Shown piece after piece: positions 43,273 to 52,170 of a DNA stretch of 64,000 nucleotides (position 1 is the first letter of the stretch; every line of letters begins with the position of its first letter). The DNA lies in assembly GCF_012641405.1 (NCBI RefSeq), contig NZ_JABAII010000006.1, forward strand, positions 1 to 64,000, read 5' to 3'. Origin of the DNA: Rhizobium sp. P40RR-XXII (GTDB taxonomy: Bacteria > Pseudomonadota > Alphaproteobacteria > Rhizobiales > Rhizobiaceae). The notes beneath the pieces were generated by a model. That model did no database searches. It saw only the letters and a list, made by a program, of their open reading frames with translations, and was not told the DNA's origin. Made by a program: the position numbers and the translations under genes.

Positions 43273-44097
43273 ATGCCAGTGTCTGAAGCCACCAAGGTCA
43301 CCCAAACCGAGACGCGCAAGCGGCCGCTCGTCGTCATGGAGCAGGTCTCCAAGATCTTCTCGAATGGCACGCTGGCGCTGTCGGGCATGTCGCTCCATGT
43401 GGAAAGCGGCGAGTTCATCAGCTTGCTCGGCCCTTCCGGCTGCGGCAAGTCGACGGCGCTACGCATCATCGCCGGCCTCGGCGGCGCATCCAGCGGCAGG
43501 ATCGACTGGCCAAGTTCGCGCATCAACGCCAAAGGCCTGCCGGAAGGCGATATCGGCTTCGTCTTCCAGGAACCGACGCTACTCCCTTGGAAAACGGTTT
43601 TCGGCAATGTTCATCTACCCCTGAAGCTCAGAGGTATTTCGAAAGCGGGCGCGTACGAACAGATCATGGAAACATTGGCCACGGTCGGCCTGCAGGACTT
43701 CGCCGACGCCTATCCGCGGGAGCTGTCCGGCGGCATGAAGATGCGGGTTTCGATCGCCCGCGCGCTGGTGACGAAACCGAAGCTGCTGCTGATGGACGAG
43801 CCCTTTGCCGCGCTCGATGAAATCACCCGCCAGAAGCTCAATGATGACGTGCTCCGCCTCTGGCAGTCCACAGGCATTACCGTCATCTTCGTCACGCATT
43901 CGGTCTATGAGTCCGCCTATCTCTCCAACCGCATCGTCGTCATGAAGGCACGGCCCGGCCGCGTCCACACCGACTTTCCATTGAAAACCAGCGGTGAGCG
44001 TGATCCACTTTATCGCTCATCGGAGGAGTATCGGCAGGTGTGCGAAAAGGTCTCCCGTTCCCTGATCGAGGCCATCGGCTGGCCGGAGGCCCATTGA
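43273..44097 (+). CDS. ABC transporter ATP-binding protein (SsuB/ThiZ type)
   Basis: ATPase of 274 residues. Walker A GPSGCGKST, Q loop FQEPTLLPWKTVFGN, signature ELSGGMKMRVS (with M in place of the usual Q), Walker B LLLMDEPFAALD and FVTHSVYE with the switch histidine. This GG-M-K-M-R signature and the PWKT motif are typical of ATPases of the nitrate/taurine/hydroxymethylpyrimidine group. It serves the NMT1-type binding protein encoded before the palindromic repeat. Its stop overlaps the permease start by one base. Confidence 0.93.
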   Translation: MPVSEATKVTQTETRKRPLVVMEQVSKIFSNGTLALSGMSLHVESGEFISLLGPSGCGKSTALRIIAGLGGASSGRIDWPSSRINAKGLPEGDIGFVFQEPTLLPWKTVFGNVHLPLKLRGISKAGAYEQIMETLATVGLQDFADAYPRELSGGMKMRVSIARALVTKPKLLLMDEPFAALDEITRQKLNDDVLRLWQSTGITVIFVTHSVYESAYLSNRIVVMKARPGRVHTDFPLKTSGERDPLYRSSEEYRQVCEKVSRSLIEAIGWPEAH

Positions 44098-44963
44098 TGA
44101 GCGACAGCACAAGCCTATCAGCCACTCTTTCCGTCGAATCGCCCGATGCGCCCTCTGTCGCTGCTGTCAGAAAGCGCAATCTCGAACGCACGCTCGGCGT
44201 TTTCGTGCCGCTCCTGACCGTTCTCGTGCTTCTTATCCTCTGGCAGCTTCTGGTCGTCGGCACCGGCATTCCGCAATATATCCTGCCGAGCCCGATCGCG
44301 GTTGCCAAAGCGCTCGTTTCCGACTGGGGCATCTTGTCGCCTGCCCTATGGGTGACCACCAAGATCACCTTCATATCCCTCATCCTCGCGCTGGTCGGCG
44401 GCGTCGGCTTTGCCATCTTCCTTGTGCAATCGCGGTGGATCGAGCTCGCCTTCTATCCGCTGGCCGTCATCCTGCAGGTGACGCCGATCGTGGCGATCGC
44501 GCCGCTGATCCTCATCTATGCGCCGACACGCGAGGCGGCGCTGCTGATCTGCGGCTTCCTCGTCGCCTTCTTTCCGATCCTGTCCAACATGGTGCAGGGA
44601 CTGAAGAGCGTCGACCACAATCTGCTTAATCTCTTTGATCTCTACGGCGCCTCGCGCTGGCAGGCATTGCTGCATCTGAAGCTACCGGCGGCCCAGCCCT
44701 ATTTCATGACCGGGCTCAGGATCGGCGGCGGCCTGTCGCTGATCGCATCGGTCGTCGCCGAATTCGCCGCCGGCTCCGGCGGTCCGAATTCCGGCCTGGC
44801 CTTCCGCCTGCTGGAAGCGCAATACCGCCAGAATATGCCGCGTCTCTTTGCGGCACTGCTGCTTCTCTCGGCGCTCGGCGTCGCCATCTTCGCCTTCACC
44901 TCCTTCATCTCATGGCTGAGCCTGCATCGCTGGCATGAGAGCAGCCTCAAGCGGGAGAACTGA
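44097..44963 (+). CDS. ABC transporter permease (SsuC/ThiX type)
   Basis: Inner-membrane permease of 288 residues with six hydrophobic segments, the first at about 38-58. A 35-residue cytoplasmic N-terminus precedes it. The ATPase-contact loop lies around LYGASRWQALLHLKLPAAQP. The start ATG 44097 shares the last base of the ATPase stop (TGATG), so translation is coupled. It shares the last base of its stop with the amidohydrolase start in the same way (44963), which ties transport to the catabolic enzyme. Confidence 0.92.
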   Translation: MSDSTSLSATLSVESPDAPSVAAVRKRNLERTLGVFVPLLTVLVLLILWQLLVVGTGIPQYILPSPIAVAKALVSDWGILSPALWVTTKITFISLILALVGGVGFAIFLVQSRWIELAFYPLAVILQVTPIVAIAPLILIYAPTREAALLICGFLVAFFPILSNMVQGLKSVDHNLLNLFDLYGASRWQALLHLKLPAAQPYFMTGLRIGGGLSLIASVVAEFAAGSGGPNSGLAFRLLEAQYRQNMPRLFAALLLLSALGVAIFAFTSFISWLSLHRWHESSLKREN

Positions 44964-46276
44964 TGTCCCACGCCTTCATGTCGCCGCCGAATGCCGCCCG
45001 CTTCGTGCTGAGCAATGCCACGGTGCCTGCCGTGACGCTATCCGGCTCTCCGGCCCCATCCAGCGAGGGTCTCGTAAAGGCCGATATCGTCGTTGCCGAC
45101 GGCCTTATCAGCGATATCCGCGCGCCCGGTACCGCGCCGGCGGAATATGCCAAGGTCGACATGCGGGAGAGCATGGTCTGGCCGACCTTCACCGACATGC
45201 ACACCCACCTCGACAAGGGCCATATATGGGAGCGCCGCCCCAATCCCGACGGCAGCTTCATGGGCGCACTCGATGCCGTGCGAACCGACCGCGAGGCCAA
45301 CTGGTCGGCCGACGACGTGCGCAAGCGTATGGAATTCTCGCTGCGCTCGGCTTACGCCCACGGCACCGGCCTGATCCGTACGCATCTGGATTCACTGGCA
45401 CCGCAGCATCGCATTTCCTTCGAGGTCTTCACCTCGGTCCGCGAGGCCTGGAAAGACAAGATCGCGCTGCAGGCCGTCGCCCTTTTTCCGCTCGATACCA
45501 TGGTGGACGACACCTTTTTTGTCGACCTACTCCGCGTCGTCCGCGAGGCAGGCGGCTTGATGGGCGGCGTCACCCAGATGAATCCCGACCTTGATGCGCA
45601 GCTCGACAAGCTTTTGCGCGCCGCCGCCGACAATGGCCTCGACATCGATCTGCATGTCGACGAGACGGAAGACAGGGAGGTGCTGACACTGAAGGCGATT
45701 GCCGAAGCCGTGCTTCGCAACGGCTTCACGGGTAAGGTGACCGCCGGCCATTGCTGCTCGCTCGCCCGGCAAGACGAGGACGTGGCGCGCGCCACCATCG
45801 ATCTCGTCGCCAAGGCCGGCATCTCCATCGTCTCGCTGCCGATGTGCAACATGTACCTGCAGGACCGCCATACCGGCCGCACGCCGCGCTGGCGCGGGGT
45901 CACCCTTCTGCACGAGCTTGCTGAAGCCGGTGTTCTCACAGCGGTCGCCTCCGACAATACCCGCGACCCGTTCTATGCCTATGGCGATCTCGATCCGGTC
46001 GAGGTGTTCCGCGAAGCCGTGCGTATCCTGCATCTCGACCATCCGCTGGATACGGCGGCAAGGGTCATCACCACCTCGCCCGCCAGCATCCTCGGGCGCC
46101 CCGATATTGGGCGCATCGCCATTGGCGGCCCGGCCGATCTCGTGCTTTTCAGCGCCCGGCGCTGGAGCGAATTCCTCTCGCGTCCACAGTCTGACCGCGT
46201 CGTCCTTCGCAAGGGTAAGGTGATCGACCGCAGCCTGCCGGACTATCGTGAACTCGACAGCGTCATTGGAGCGTAA
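44963..46276 (+). CDS. Amidohydrolase-superfamily deaminase (cytosine deaminase-like)
   Basis: A 437-residue TIM-barrel amidohydrolase. Metal ligands are visible as DMHTHLDKGH after strand 1, HVDETED in the middle, AGHCCSLA and the terminal aspartate in ASDNTRDPF. This set with D at the fourth position is that of cytosine/isoguanine deaminase-like and AtzC-like enzymes, which hydrolyse amino or amide groups on N-heterocycles. There is no signal peptide. It starts on the last base of the permease stop codon, so the substrate is almost certainly what the transporter brings in. Cytosine, creatinine-type or other ring compounds are all possible. Confidence 0.9.
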   Translation: MSHAFMSPPNAARFVLSNATVPAVTLSGSPAPSSEGLVKADIVVADGLISDIRAPGTAPAEYAKVDMRESMVWPTFTDMHTHLDKGHIWERRPNPDGSFMGALDAVRTDREANWSADDVRKRMEFSLRSAYAHGTGLIRTHLDSLAPQHRISFEVFTSVREAWKDKIALQAVALFPLDTMVDDTFFVDLLRVVREAGGLMGGVTQMNPDLDAQLDKLLRAAADNGLDIDLHVDETEDREVLTLKAIAEAVLRNGFTGKVTAGHCCSLARQDEDVARATIDLVAKAGISIVSLPMCNMYLQDRHTGRTPRWRGVTLLHELAEAGVLTAVASDNTRDPFYAYGDLDPVEVFREAVRILHLDHPLDTAARVITTSPASILGRPDIGRIAIGGPADLVLFSARRWSEFLSRPQSDRVVLRKGKVIDRSLPDYRELDSVIGA

Positions 46277-46277
46277 C

Positions 46278-47687
46278 ATGCCGGATTATCAGCGCATCAA
46301 GAAAGAACTCGAAGGCATCGCCATCGAAGACAATCCGGCGCTCGTGCGCCAGAAAAGCCGGGACTTCTACTGGTATTCGCCGATCCTGAAAGCCCAGCTC
46401 GACAATGTCACCGCCGATCTCGTGGTCACGCCGAAGACAGAGGAAGAGGTGATCCGCACTCTCAAGGTCGCCTATGCGCATGGCGTGCCCGTCACGCCGC
46501 GCGGCGCCGGCACCGGCAATTACGGCCAGGCCATGCCGCTCTCCGGCGGCATCGTGCTCAACCTCGCCGCCATGAACAGGATCAAGGAGATCCATCCAGG
46601 CCGTGTCATTTGCGAGCCCGGCATCGTCATTGCCGAACTCGACCGCCAGACCAAGGCCCATTCGGGCCAGGAACTGCGCTTCCATCCCTCGACCGCGCAG
46701 ATGGCGACGATCGGCGGCTTCATCGCCGGCGGCTCGGGCGGTGTCGGTTCCATCACCTGGGGCGGCCTGCGCGATCTCGGCAACATCCTGCGGCTGCGTG
46801 TGGTCACCATGGAAGCGGAGCCACGCGTTCTCGACCTCACAGGATGGGATCTGACCAAGGTCAGCCATGCCTACGGCACCAACGGCATCATCACCGAGAT
46901 CGAAATGCCGCTGGCGCCGGCCTATGATTGGATCGACGTACTGGTCGGTTATGACGACTTCATGGATGCCGTGCGCTTCTCCGATGCGCTCGCCAAGTGC
47001 AACGGCATTCTGGTCAAGGAAATCGCCCCGATCGCCGCACCCATTCCGTACGAATACTTTACCCGCCACAAGCCTTATATTCGTCAGGGGCAGTCGATCG
47101 TGGCGCTGATGATCGCGCCGCATTCGATGGGTCCTTTAGTTGCCTTTACCACGCAGCAGAAAGGCGAGATCACCTTCCGCTCCGACAAAGTGGAGAGCAT
47201 GAAGGGCATCCCGCATGCCTATGAGCTCGCCTGGAACCACACGACGCTGCGCGCCATCAAGGTCGATCCGTCGATCACCTACCTGCAGGTGCAGTATCCG
47301 GGGCCAGATCATGTCGCCAAGGTCCGGAAGATGGTGGAGATCTTCGGCGACGAGGTGCCTGGCCATCTCGAATTCATCAGGTTCGATGGGCAGATCCAAT
47401 GCTCGGGCCTGCCGCTGGTGCGCTATACGTCCGAGGCGCGCCTCGAGGAAATCATCAAGATCCATCAGGACCATGGCTGCCCGATCTTCAATCCGCACCG
47501 CTATACGCTGGAGGAAGGCGGCATGAAGCAGACGGACGCCGTCCAGCTTGCCTTCAAGAAGGAAACAGACCCGAAGGGCCTGCTCAATCCCGGCAAGATG
47601 ATTGCGTGGGACGATCCGAATTTCGACTTCAAATCCGGCAAAAACTATCTCTTCCCCGGTCTTGCGGCTCTGATGGAGGCCTCATGA
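46278..47687 (+). CDS. FAD-binding oxidoreductase (GlcD/VAO family)
   Basis: A 469-residue flavoprotein of the vanillyl-alcohol-oxidase/GlcD fold. The FAD-binding domain (about 45-215) has the pyrophosphate loop VTPRGAGTGNYGQAMPLSGG and GFIAGGSGGVGS. The C-terminal part ends with NPHRYTLEEGG and GLLNPGKMI, the block that closes the flavin site. It oxidises an alcohol, hydroxy acid or amine carbon. The ATG follows TTGGAGCGTAAC and lies one base after the deaminase stop. As fifth gene of the operon it probably acts on the product of the amidohydrolase. Confidence 0.9.
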   Translation: MPDYQRIKKELEGIAIEDNPALVRQKSRDFYWYSPILKAQLDNVTADLVVTPKTEEEVIRTLKVAYAHGVPVTPRGAGTGNYGQAMPLSGGIVLNLAAMNRIKEIHPGRVICEPGIVIAELDRQTKAHSGQELRFHPSTAQMATIGGFIAGGSGGVGSITWGGLRDLGNILRLRVVTMEAEPRVLDLTGWDLTKVSHAYGTNGIITEIEMPLAPAYDWIDVLVGYDDFMDAVRFSDALAKCNGILVKEIAPIAAPIPYEYFTRHKPYIRQGQSIVALMIAPHSMGPLVAFTTQQKGEITFRSDKVESMKGIPHAYELAWNHTTLRAIKVDPSITYLQVQYPGPDHVAKVRKMVEIFGDEVPGHLEFIRFDGQIQCSGLPLVRYTSEARLEEIIKIHQDHGCPIFNPHRYTLEEGGMKQTDAVQLAFKKETDPKGLLNPGKMIAWDDPNFDFKSGKNYLFPGLAALMEAS

Positions 47688-48265
47688 AGGTTCTCGTCCT
47701 TCATTCCCATCCGGTGGACGAAAGCTTTGGCGGCGCGCTGCACCGGCAGACCGTCGCAAGCCTCGAAGCCGCGGGCCACGAGGTTGACGACTGCAACCTC
47801 TATGCCGAGGGCTTCGATCCCGTACTGTCGCGCCGCGATCGCCTGATCTATCATGACTATCCCGAGAACACCGAGATACTAAAACCCTATGTCGAACGGC
47901 TGCAGCGCACCGAAGCTCTGGTGATCGTCACGCCGGTTTGGAACTTCGGCTTTCCGGCCATCCTCAAGGGCTATTTCGACCGGGTCTGGCTTCCCGGCGT
48001 CTCCTTCGAACTCGTCGACGGCAAGGTGCGCTCAAAGCTGCAGCATATCCGCAAGCTCGGCGCGGTGCTGACCTATGGCGCCGACCCATTCCGCGCCTTC
48101 ATTGCCGGCAACCCGCCAAAGAAGATCGTCAAGCGCGTGCTGCGCGCACAGATCAAGCCTTTCGCCCCTGTCGTTTTCCTCGCGCACTACGACATGAACC
48201 GCTCGACCGACGGGACGAGAGGGCTTTTCCTTGACAAGGTAAAGCGGGAAATGGCGCGCTTCTGA
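47684..48265 (+). CDS. NAD(P)H-dependent oxidoreductase, flavodoxin fold (NQO/MdaB type)
   Basis: A 193-residue FMN/FAD quinone-reductase-like protein. The phosphate loop LHSHPVDESFGGALH is at the N-terminus and VTPVWNFGFPAILKGYFDRV lies in the middle, the WNFGxPAxLKGxxDR motif of the MdaB/NQO1 family. It uses NAD(P)H to reduce quinones, nitro groups or a partner flavin. Start ATG 47684 overlaps the stop of the FAD oxidoreductase gene by four bases. It is the last gene of the catabolic operon and may supply reduced flavin or clean up quinone products. A terminator-like hairpin follows at 48426. Confidence 0.9.
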   Translation: MKVLVLHSHPVDESFGGALHRQTVASLEAAGHEVDDCNLYAEGFDPVLSRRDRLIYHDYPENTEILKPYVERLQRTEALVIVTPVWNFGFPAILKGYFDRVWLPGVSFELVDGKVRSKLQHIRKLGAVLTYGADPFRAFIAGNPPKKIVKRVLRAQIKPFAPVVFLAHYDMNRSTDGTRGLFLDKVKREMARF

Positions 48266-48425
48266 GATTAAGTGTGCGTATTATAGGCGCTTTCCAAGCA
48301 TATCGAGGTCGGTTCCGGATGGGGACGAAATGACAGCAGATTGTTGCAGCTCGCTGGTCGGGAGCGGCCGGTTTCGACCCTATTGCGGACATTTGGCCAC
48401 TTGCCAGCGCCGCCGATAACCTGCC

Positions 48426-48463
48426 GTCTTCGGTGGTCGAACCTCCGAAGACACAGCTTTTTT
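48426..48463 (+). terminator. Probable terminator of the catabolic operon
   Basis: GTCTTCGG (48426-48433), an 11-base loop, CCGAAGAC (48445-48452), ACAGC, then six T residues (48458-48463). The T-run begins 5 bases after the stem, so it is a weaker but plausible intrinsic terminator. The rest of 48266-48561 has no supportable gene. Confidence 0.55.
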
Positions 48464-48561
48464 CGTGCCTCGCGCGGCAAAAGCGGACTATAATGTGATC
48501 CTCTTGATACAGGATGTCCAGCTTGCGCGGGGCATGACTCGACGGCGGACAGCAGAGTTCC

Positions 48562-49191
48562 ATGAAAGCCAACGAAAGATCGCTCGCGCGCCGCGAGCCC
48601 AAGCAAGAACGCTCCAGGCATTCAGTGGAGGCGATCCTTGAGGCGGTCCAGCGGGTGGTGAACCGGCATGGCGCCAAGGCCATCACCACCAACCGCATCG
48701 CCGAAGCCGCGGGCGTCAGTATTGGCTCGCTCTACCAATATTTCCCTGACAAGCAGGCTATCTTCGCAGCCTTGCATGACCGCCATGTTGACGACGTAAG
48801 GCGCGTGATGACGCGCGCGATTGCCGACTGCGCAACTGCGTCGTTCAAGGACTTTACACGCGAGTTGATGGAGGGGCTTGCGGACGTTCATGCGAAAGAT
48901 GCCGACCTGCATGATATTATCGCGACTGCGGTGCCGGAAGGGGCGCCTGGCTTTAAAAGTGCACTCCAGGCCACGTTAGGGAAGGTGATTTCGCCCTCCA
49001 GACAGGAGCGCTATACCCCCGAGGCGACGCAACGGATACTCTTCATCCTTCCGCATTTGATGGAAGCGCTCGCGCACGGAGCCGCTGACCGGAGGCTGTC
49101 GGTCATCTCTCGACATGACGCGAAGGGTGAGGCCATCCGAACGGTCCTCGCTTATGTGAACTCGTGTGAGAATGGTCGCCTCAGCTTCTAG
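48562..49191 (+). CDS. TetR-family transcriptional regulator
   Basis: A 209-residue TetR protein. The helix-turn-helix lies at about 18-64, with AKAITTNRIAEAAGVSIGSL and YQYFPDKQAIFAAL as the classical motif. The remaining helical domain (about 75-205) binds an unknown ligand and dimerises. It converges with the NmrA-like gene, the two stops overlapping by four bases. The nearest promoter it could control is its own or that of the SGNH hydrolase/NmrA pair. No operator was recognised. Confidence 0.92.
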   Translation: MKANERSLARREPKQERSRHSVEAILEAVQRVVNRHGAKAITTNRIAEAAGVSIGSLYQYFPDKQAIFAALHDRHVDDVRRVMTRAIADCATASFKDFTRELMEGLADVHAKDADLHDIIATAVPEGAPGFKSALQATLGKVISPSRQERYTPEATQRILFILPHLMEALAHGAADRRLSVISRHDAKGEAIRTVLAYVNSCENGRLSF

Positions 49192-50039
49192 CTAAAGGCG
49201 CCGACATTCTCTTCGGCCCACCGACCAAACGAGATGGGCTTTCGCCCGATGACCTGCATCACGCCGTCCGAGACAGTCGCCAATCGCCCCTCGCGTACTG
49301 CGCGCCAGATGTCGACAAGAGCGTCGGCGTAGGGTCCTCTGCCGGCCCAGGCGACCACACCCGCATGCGCCTGTCTGTCGGAAATCTCCTCGAATCGGAT
49401 GGACTTGCCAATGGCTCGGCCGAGAGTCGCAGCCATTTCCCCATAACTCAGCGCCTCGGGACCGGTGATGACCAGCGACTGGCCATCGTAGTCGGGTGTG
49501 GTGAGAACCGCGGTAGTGACATCGGCGATGTCGTCCGGGTGAATGAACGCGATCTTGCCATTTCCGGTGGAGGTCCGCAGCACGCTCTCCTCGCGGATGG
49601 AGTCCGACCAACCAAGCGCATTCAGCATGAATCCAGCAGCCTGGATGAACGTGAACGCCACACCGCTTTCGCGCACGGCAGCCTCGCCGCGCGCGTGCCA
49701 CGGCCCGGTCCCCACGCCGGTGTGCACATCCAGCGTCGAAAGCTTAACCAGGTGCCGGATCCCGGCAGATTTCGCCGCGAACGCAACCGTGTGGTCGCGG
49801 GTATCGAGATCTGGCCCGTCGCTCACGAGGAAGACGCCGTTTGCGCCATTAAGCGCGGTTGCCAGCGACGAAGGTGCCTTGTCGAGGTCACCCACATGGA
49901 TATCTACTTGAGCTCCAAAGAGCGCCTTTGCCTTCTTCGCATTGCGTACGAAAATCGATGGGCGCTCCCCACGAGCGATGAGCCGCTGGGTGACCCGGGA
50001 CCCGATGTTTCCGGTGGCGCCGACGATCAAATACTTCAT
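49188..50039 (-). CDS. NmrA-family NAD(P)-binding protein (QOR2-like)
   Basis: A 283-residue Rossmann protein of the NmrA/QOR2 kind. The nucleotide loop is VGATGNIGSRVTQRL at residues 7-21, and RNAKKAKALFG matches the adenosine-phosphate-contact strand. The catalytic YxxxK of ordinary short-chain dehydrogenases is absent. Members reduce quinones or act as redox sensors. Its ATG overlaps the stop of the SGNH hydrolase gene by four bases, so the two are cotranscribed. Confidence 0.92.
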   Translation of the reverse strand: MKYLIVGATGNIGSRVTQRLIARGERPSIFVRNAKKAKALFGAQVDIHVGDLDKAPSSLATALNGANGVFLVSDGPDLDTRDHTVAFAAKSAGIRHLVKLSTLDVHTGVGTGPWHARGEAAVRESGVAFTFIQAAGFMLNALGWSDSIREESVLRTSTGNGKIAFIHPDDIADVTTAVLTTPDYDGQSLVITGPEALSYGEMAATLGRAIGKSIRFEEISDRQAHAGVVAWAGRGPYADALVDIWRAVREGRLATVSDGVMQVIGRKPISFGRWAEENVGAFS

Positions 50040-50869
50040 TTGGCGGTGCTCCAGCCCTTGATCACCTCAAGCGCCAACTGCTTCTGTCCTGCCAGCGTGA
50101 GGTGCAGGCCATCCCCCATCAGGAGATCGCTCCGGGGTGGCGTTCCCAAATTGGAGAAAGCGTCAATCACTGTGTCGTCGAAATCGCGGATGATCCCGGC
50201 GGCGCGCGCAAGGTTCTCGTTGCGGAAACGAACCCCGAATCGGGCCAACCCCCAGTGCCCTGCGACCTGTTCCTCATTGACAGCAGGCGGCGTGATCCAG
50301 ACGCAACGCGCCTCGGTTTCCCGTGACACGCGTTGACGCAGCTCCGCCACGTTGCGCGCTGTCTCTTCATGATGGACAAGGGTCTTCGTAGGGTGAGGAC
50401 CCTGGGTTCGGGCGTCGTTGGTGCCAATGAGGAAGAGGATCATGTCGGGCTGCTGGCCGATGACCTCGCCGATGCGGACCAGCCCATGCGTCGTCGTCTC
50501 GGCGGCGACCGCGCTGATCGAGAATGAAACCCCGTCAGCGGCACGCCTCGCCGCCAGGAGCTCACCGAGGATGACAGCCCAGGATTGCGGGTCCGATGTC
50601 AGGCTGTCGCCGAACGCGACGACCTTGGCGCCCCTTGGCAAGTAGAGCCGGTCCACCAACGAGGCGCAGGACGGATCGGCCAGCAGTTCGCCCGCAGCTT
50701 CTCTCGCCTCTTTCTTCATCAAGTTGAGTTCAGCGGAATAGACCTTCGGCGGCAACCCAATCAGCGCGGCATGAATTTCCGGAGAGATGCCGGCGCGCCC
50801 GGGCAGCGAGGCCAGGGTTCGCTCGGGTTGCATGACCTTCAAGAGCCAGCGTATCTGTTCGGTCGACAT
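50036..50869 (-). CDS. SGNH/GDSL-type esterase
   Basis: A 277-residue hydrolase with the SGNH blocks in order: VVAFGDSLTSDP (block I with the nucleophile serine), glycine in block II, FLIGTNDART (block III with the asparagine) and DGLHLTLAGQ (block V with D and H). A 90-residue helical N-terminus precedes block I. No signal peptide, so it is probably a cytosolic esterase or deacetylase. The frame is open to a TTG at 50914, but ATG 50869 is preferred despite a modest GGAAC ribosome site. Cotranscribed with the NmrA-like gene. Confidence 0.88.
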   Translation of the reverse strand: MSTEQIRWLLKVMQPERTLASLPGRAGISPEIHAALIGLPPKVYSAELNLMKKEAREAAGELLADPSCASLVDRLYLPRGAKVVAFGDSLTSDPQSWAVILGELLAARRAADGVSFSISAVAAETTTHGLVRIGEVIGQQPDMILFLIGTNDARTQGPHPTKTLVHHEETARNVAELRQRVSRETEARCVWITPPAVNEEQVAGHWGLARFGVRFRNENLARAAGIIRDFDDTVIDAFSNLGTPPRSDLLMGDGLHLTLAGQKQLALEVIKGWSTAK

Positions 50870-51167
50870 CGGTTTGCTGTTCCATCTGTTTTGAATGAAT
50901 AGGAGGAATACCAAGCCGGGTCGTGAGTGTCAGCTCGCGTTGTCAGATCCGTAAGCTACTGAAAAAACAATGAATTTACGAAGACTCCGGCGCGCTGCTC
51001 AGATATTTCGATCAGCTCATATCCGCGGTGACGTTCCGCCCGCGCCGGATGCCAGAAGCGCCGCCTATTTCTTTGTTCAAGCCCGCCATAGGATCGACCC
51101 GGCGGTAATATCGTCGAGGCGATTTTTCCACGCCGACATCCGCCGCATCGAACCGATTGCTCATTAT
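50870..51167. other. Intergenic region
   Basis: 298 bases between two minus-strand genes. It should carry the promoter of the SGNH hydrolase gene and the end of the epimerase transcript. I see no gene, terminator with a T-run or repeat in it. Confidence 0.4.
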
Positions 51168-52154
51168 CTACATGGCCAGCGCAAATGATGCCTGCTCCGC
51201 CCGCAGATACTCGAGCATCCGCGCGATCCCCTCCTCCAGACCGATCGAAGGGCTCAATCCGTAGGAACGCTGCAGGGCCGTATCGCCGCAGCGGTAGAAG
51301 ACGCCTTCCGGATGGCTTGATCGTCCGGTGACGTCAGGCTGCCAGCCGATCTGCCGGCTGATGGCCTCGGCCAATTCGATGAAGGAGGTGGCGGTGCCGG
51401 TCGATAGATTGAGGCTTGCGCCGTCGGGCAACAGTTCTCGCGTCTGCCAGATGAATTCGACGCAGTCGGAAATATGGATAAAGTCACGGCATTGACGGCC
51501 TGAGCCCCAAACGAAGACTTCCGCCGCACCTTTTTCCGCCAGCAACCGGCGACAGATCGCCGGGAAAGGATAGGCGAGATCTTGATCTTCGCCATAGCCG
51601 CTGAACGGCCTGTAGGCGATGGCCCGCCGGCCGTAGCGCTCGACATAGAGTTTCATCAGATATTCGCCGGTGAGTTTCGCCCATCCGTAGCTAAGGTCGG
51701 GCACACCGATCGTGGCGTCGAAATTGATCATGTCCTCCGCCAGCAGCCGATGATTGTCGACGGTCTGCAGCGATACTGGATAGGCCGCACTGGAGCTGAA
51801 GAATATTACCGAACCCGGCTTGGCACGCGATGCCCACTGCCATAGTTCCGCATCGACCGACAGATCCTCGGCGACATCGAGTGCCCGGGTTTCCAGCGTC
51901 ACACGGCCGCCGACCAGCGCGGCCAGATGGAAGACATAGTCAAAATGCTCCGGCGTACGCGTAAAGAAAGTGCGGCAGTCCTCCTCGCAAAAGCTGAAAC
52001 GGGAGCGCGCAAAGCGCTGCCACAGATCGGGATGAAGCGCCCCCGTTCCCGCAACCAGTGAATCGACGCAGACGACATCCAATCCCTCAGCAAGAAGCCG
52101 CTGGATCAGATGTCGGCCGACGAAGCCGCAACCGCCTGTCACCAAAGCGCGCAT
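51168..52154 (-). CDS. NAD-dependent epimerase/dehydratase (extended SDR)
   Basis: A 328-residue nucleotide-sugar epimerase or dehydratase. The Rossmann loop TGGCGFVGRHLIQ is at residues 7-19. The catalytic set is serine in FFSSSAAYP followed by YGWAKLTGEY (YxxxK), and the conserved region RPFSGYGEDQD follows. The C-terminal half binds the nucleotide sugar. It lies 16 bases after the stop of the GT4 gene on the same strand, so the two probably act together in making a surface polysaccharide or glycosylated product. Exact reaction unknown. Confidence 0.92.
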   Translation of the reverse strand: MRALVTGGCGFVGRHLIQRLLAEGLDVVCVDSLVAGTGALHPDLWQRFARSRFSFCEEDCRTFFTRTPEHFDYVFHLAALVGGRVTLETRALDVAEDLSVDAELWQWASRAKPGSVIFFSSSAAYPVSLQTVDNHRLLAEDMINFDATIGVPDLSYGWAKLTGEYLMKLYVERYGRRAIAYRPFSGYGEDQDLAYPFPAICRRLLAEKGAAEVFVWGSGRQCRDFIHISDCVEFIWQTRELLPDGASLNLSTGTATSFIELAEAISRQIGWQPDVTGRSSHPEGVFYRCGDTALQRSYGLSPSIGLEEGIARMLEYLRAEQASFALAM

Positions 52155-52170
52155 TATTGTTCCCCCCAGC

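Noticed and set aside
42108..43607. 499-codon minus-strand frame across the binding-protein and ATPase genes
   Set aside because: Antisense shadow; it spans two real genes and the palindromic repeat and shows no family motifs.
48266..48561. Short frames downstream of the catabolic operon
   Set aside because: They resemble spurious translations of a common intergenic sequence and have no ribosome site; only the hairpin was kept.
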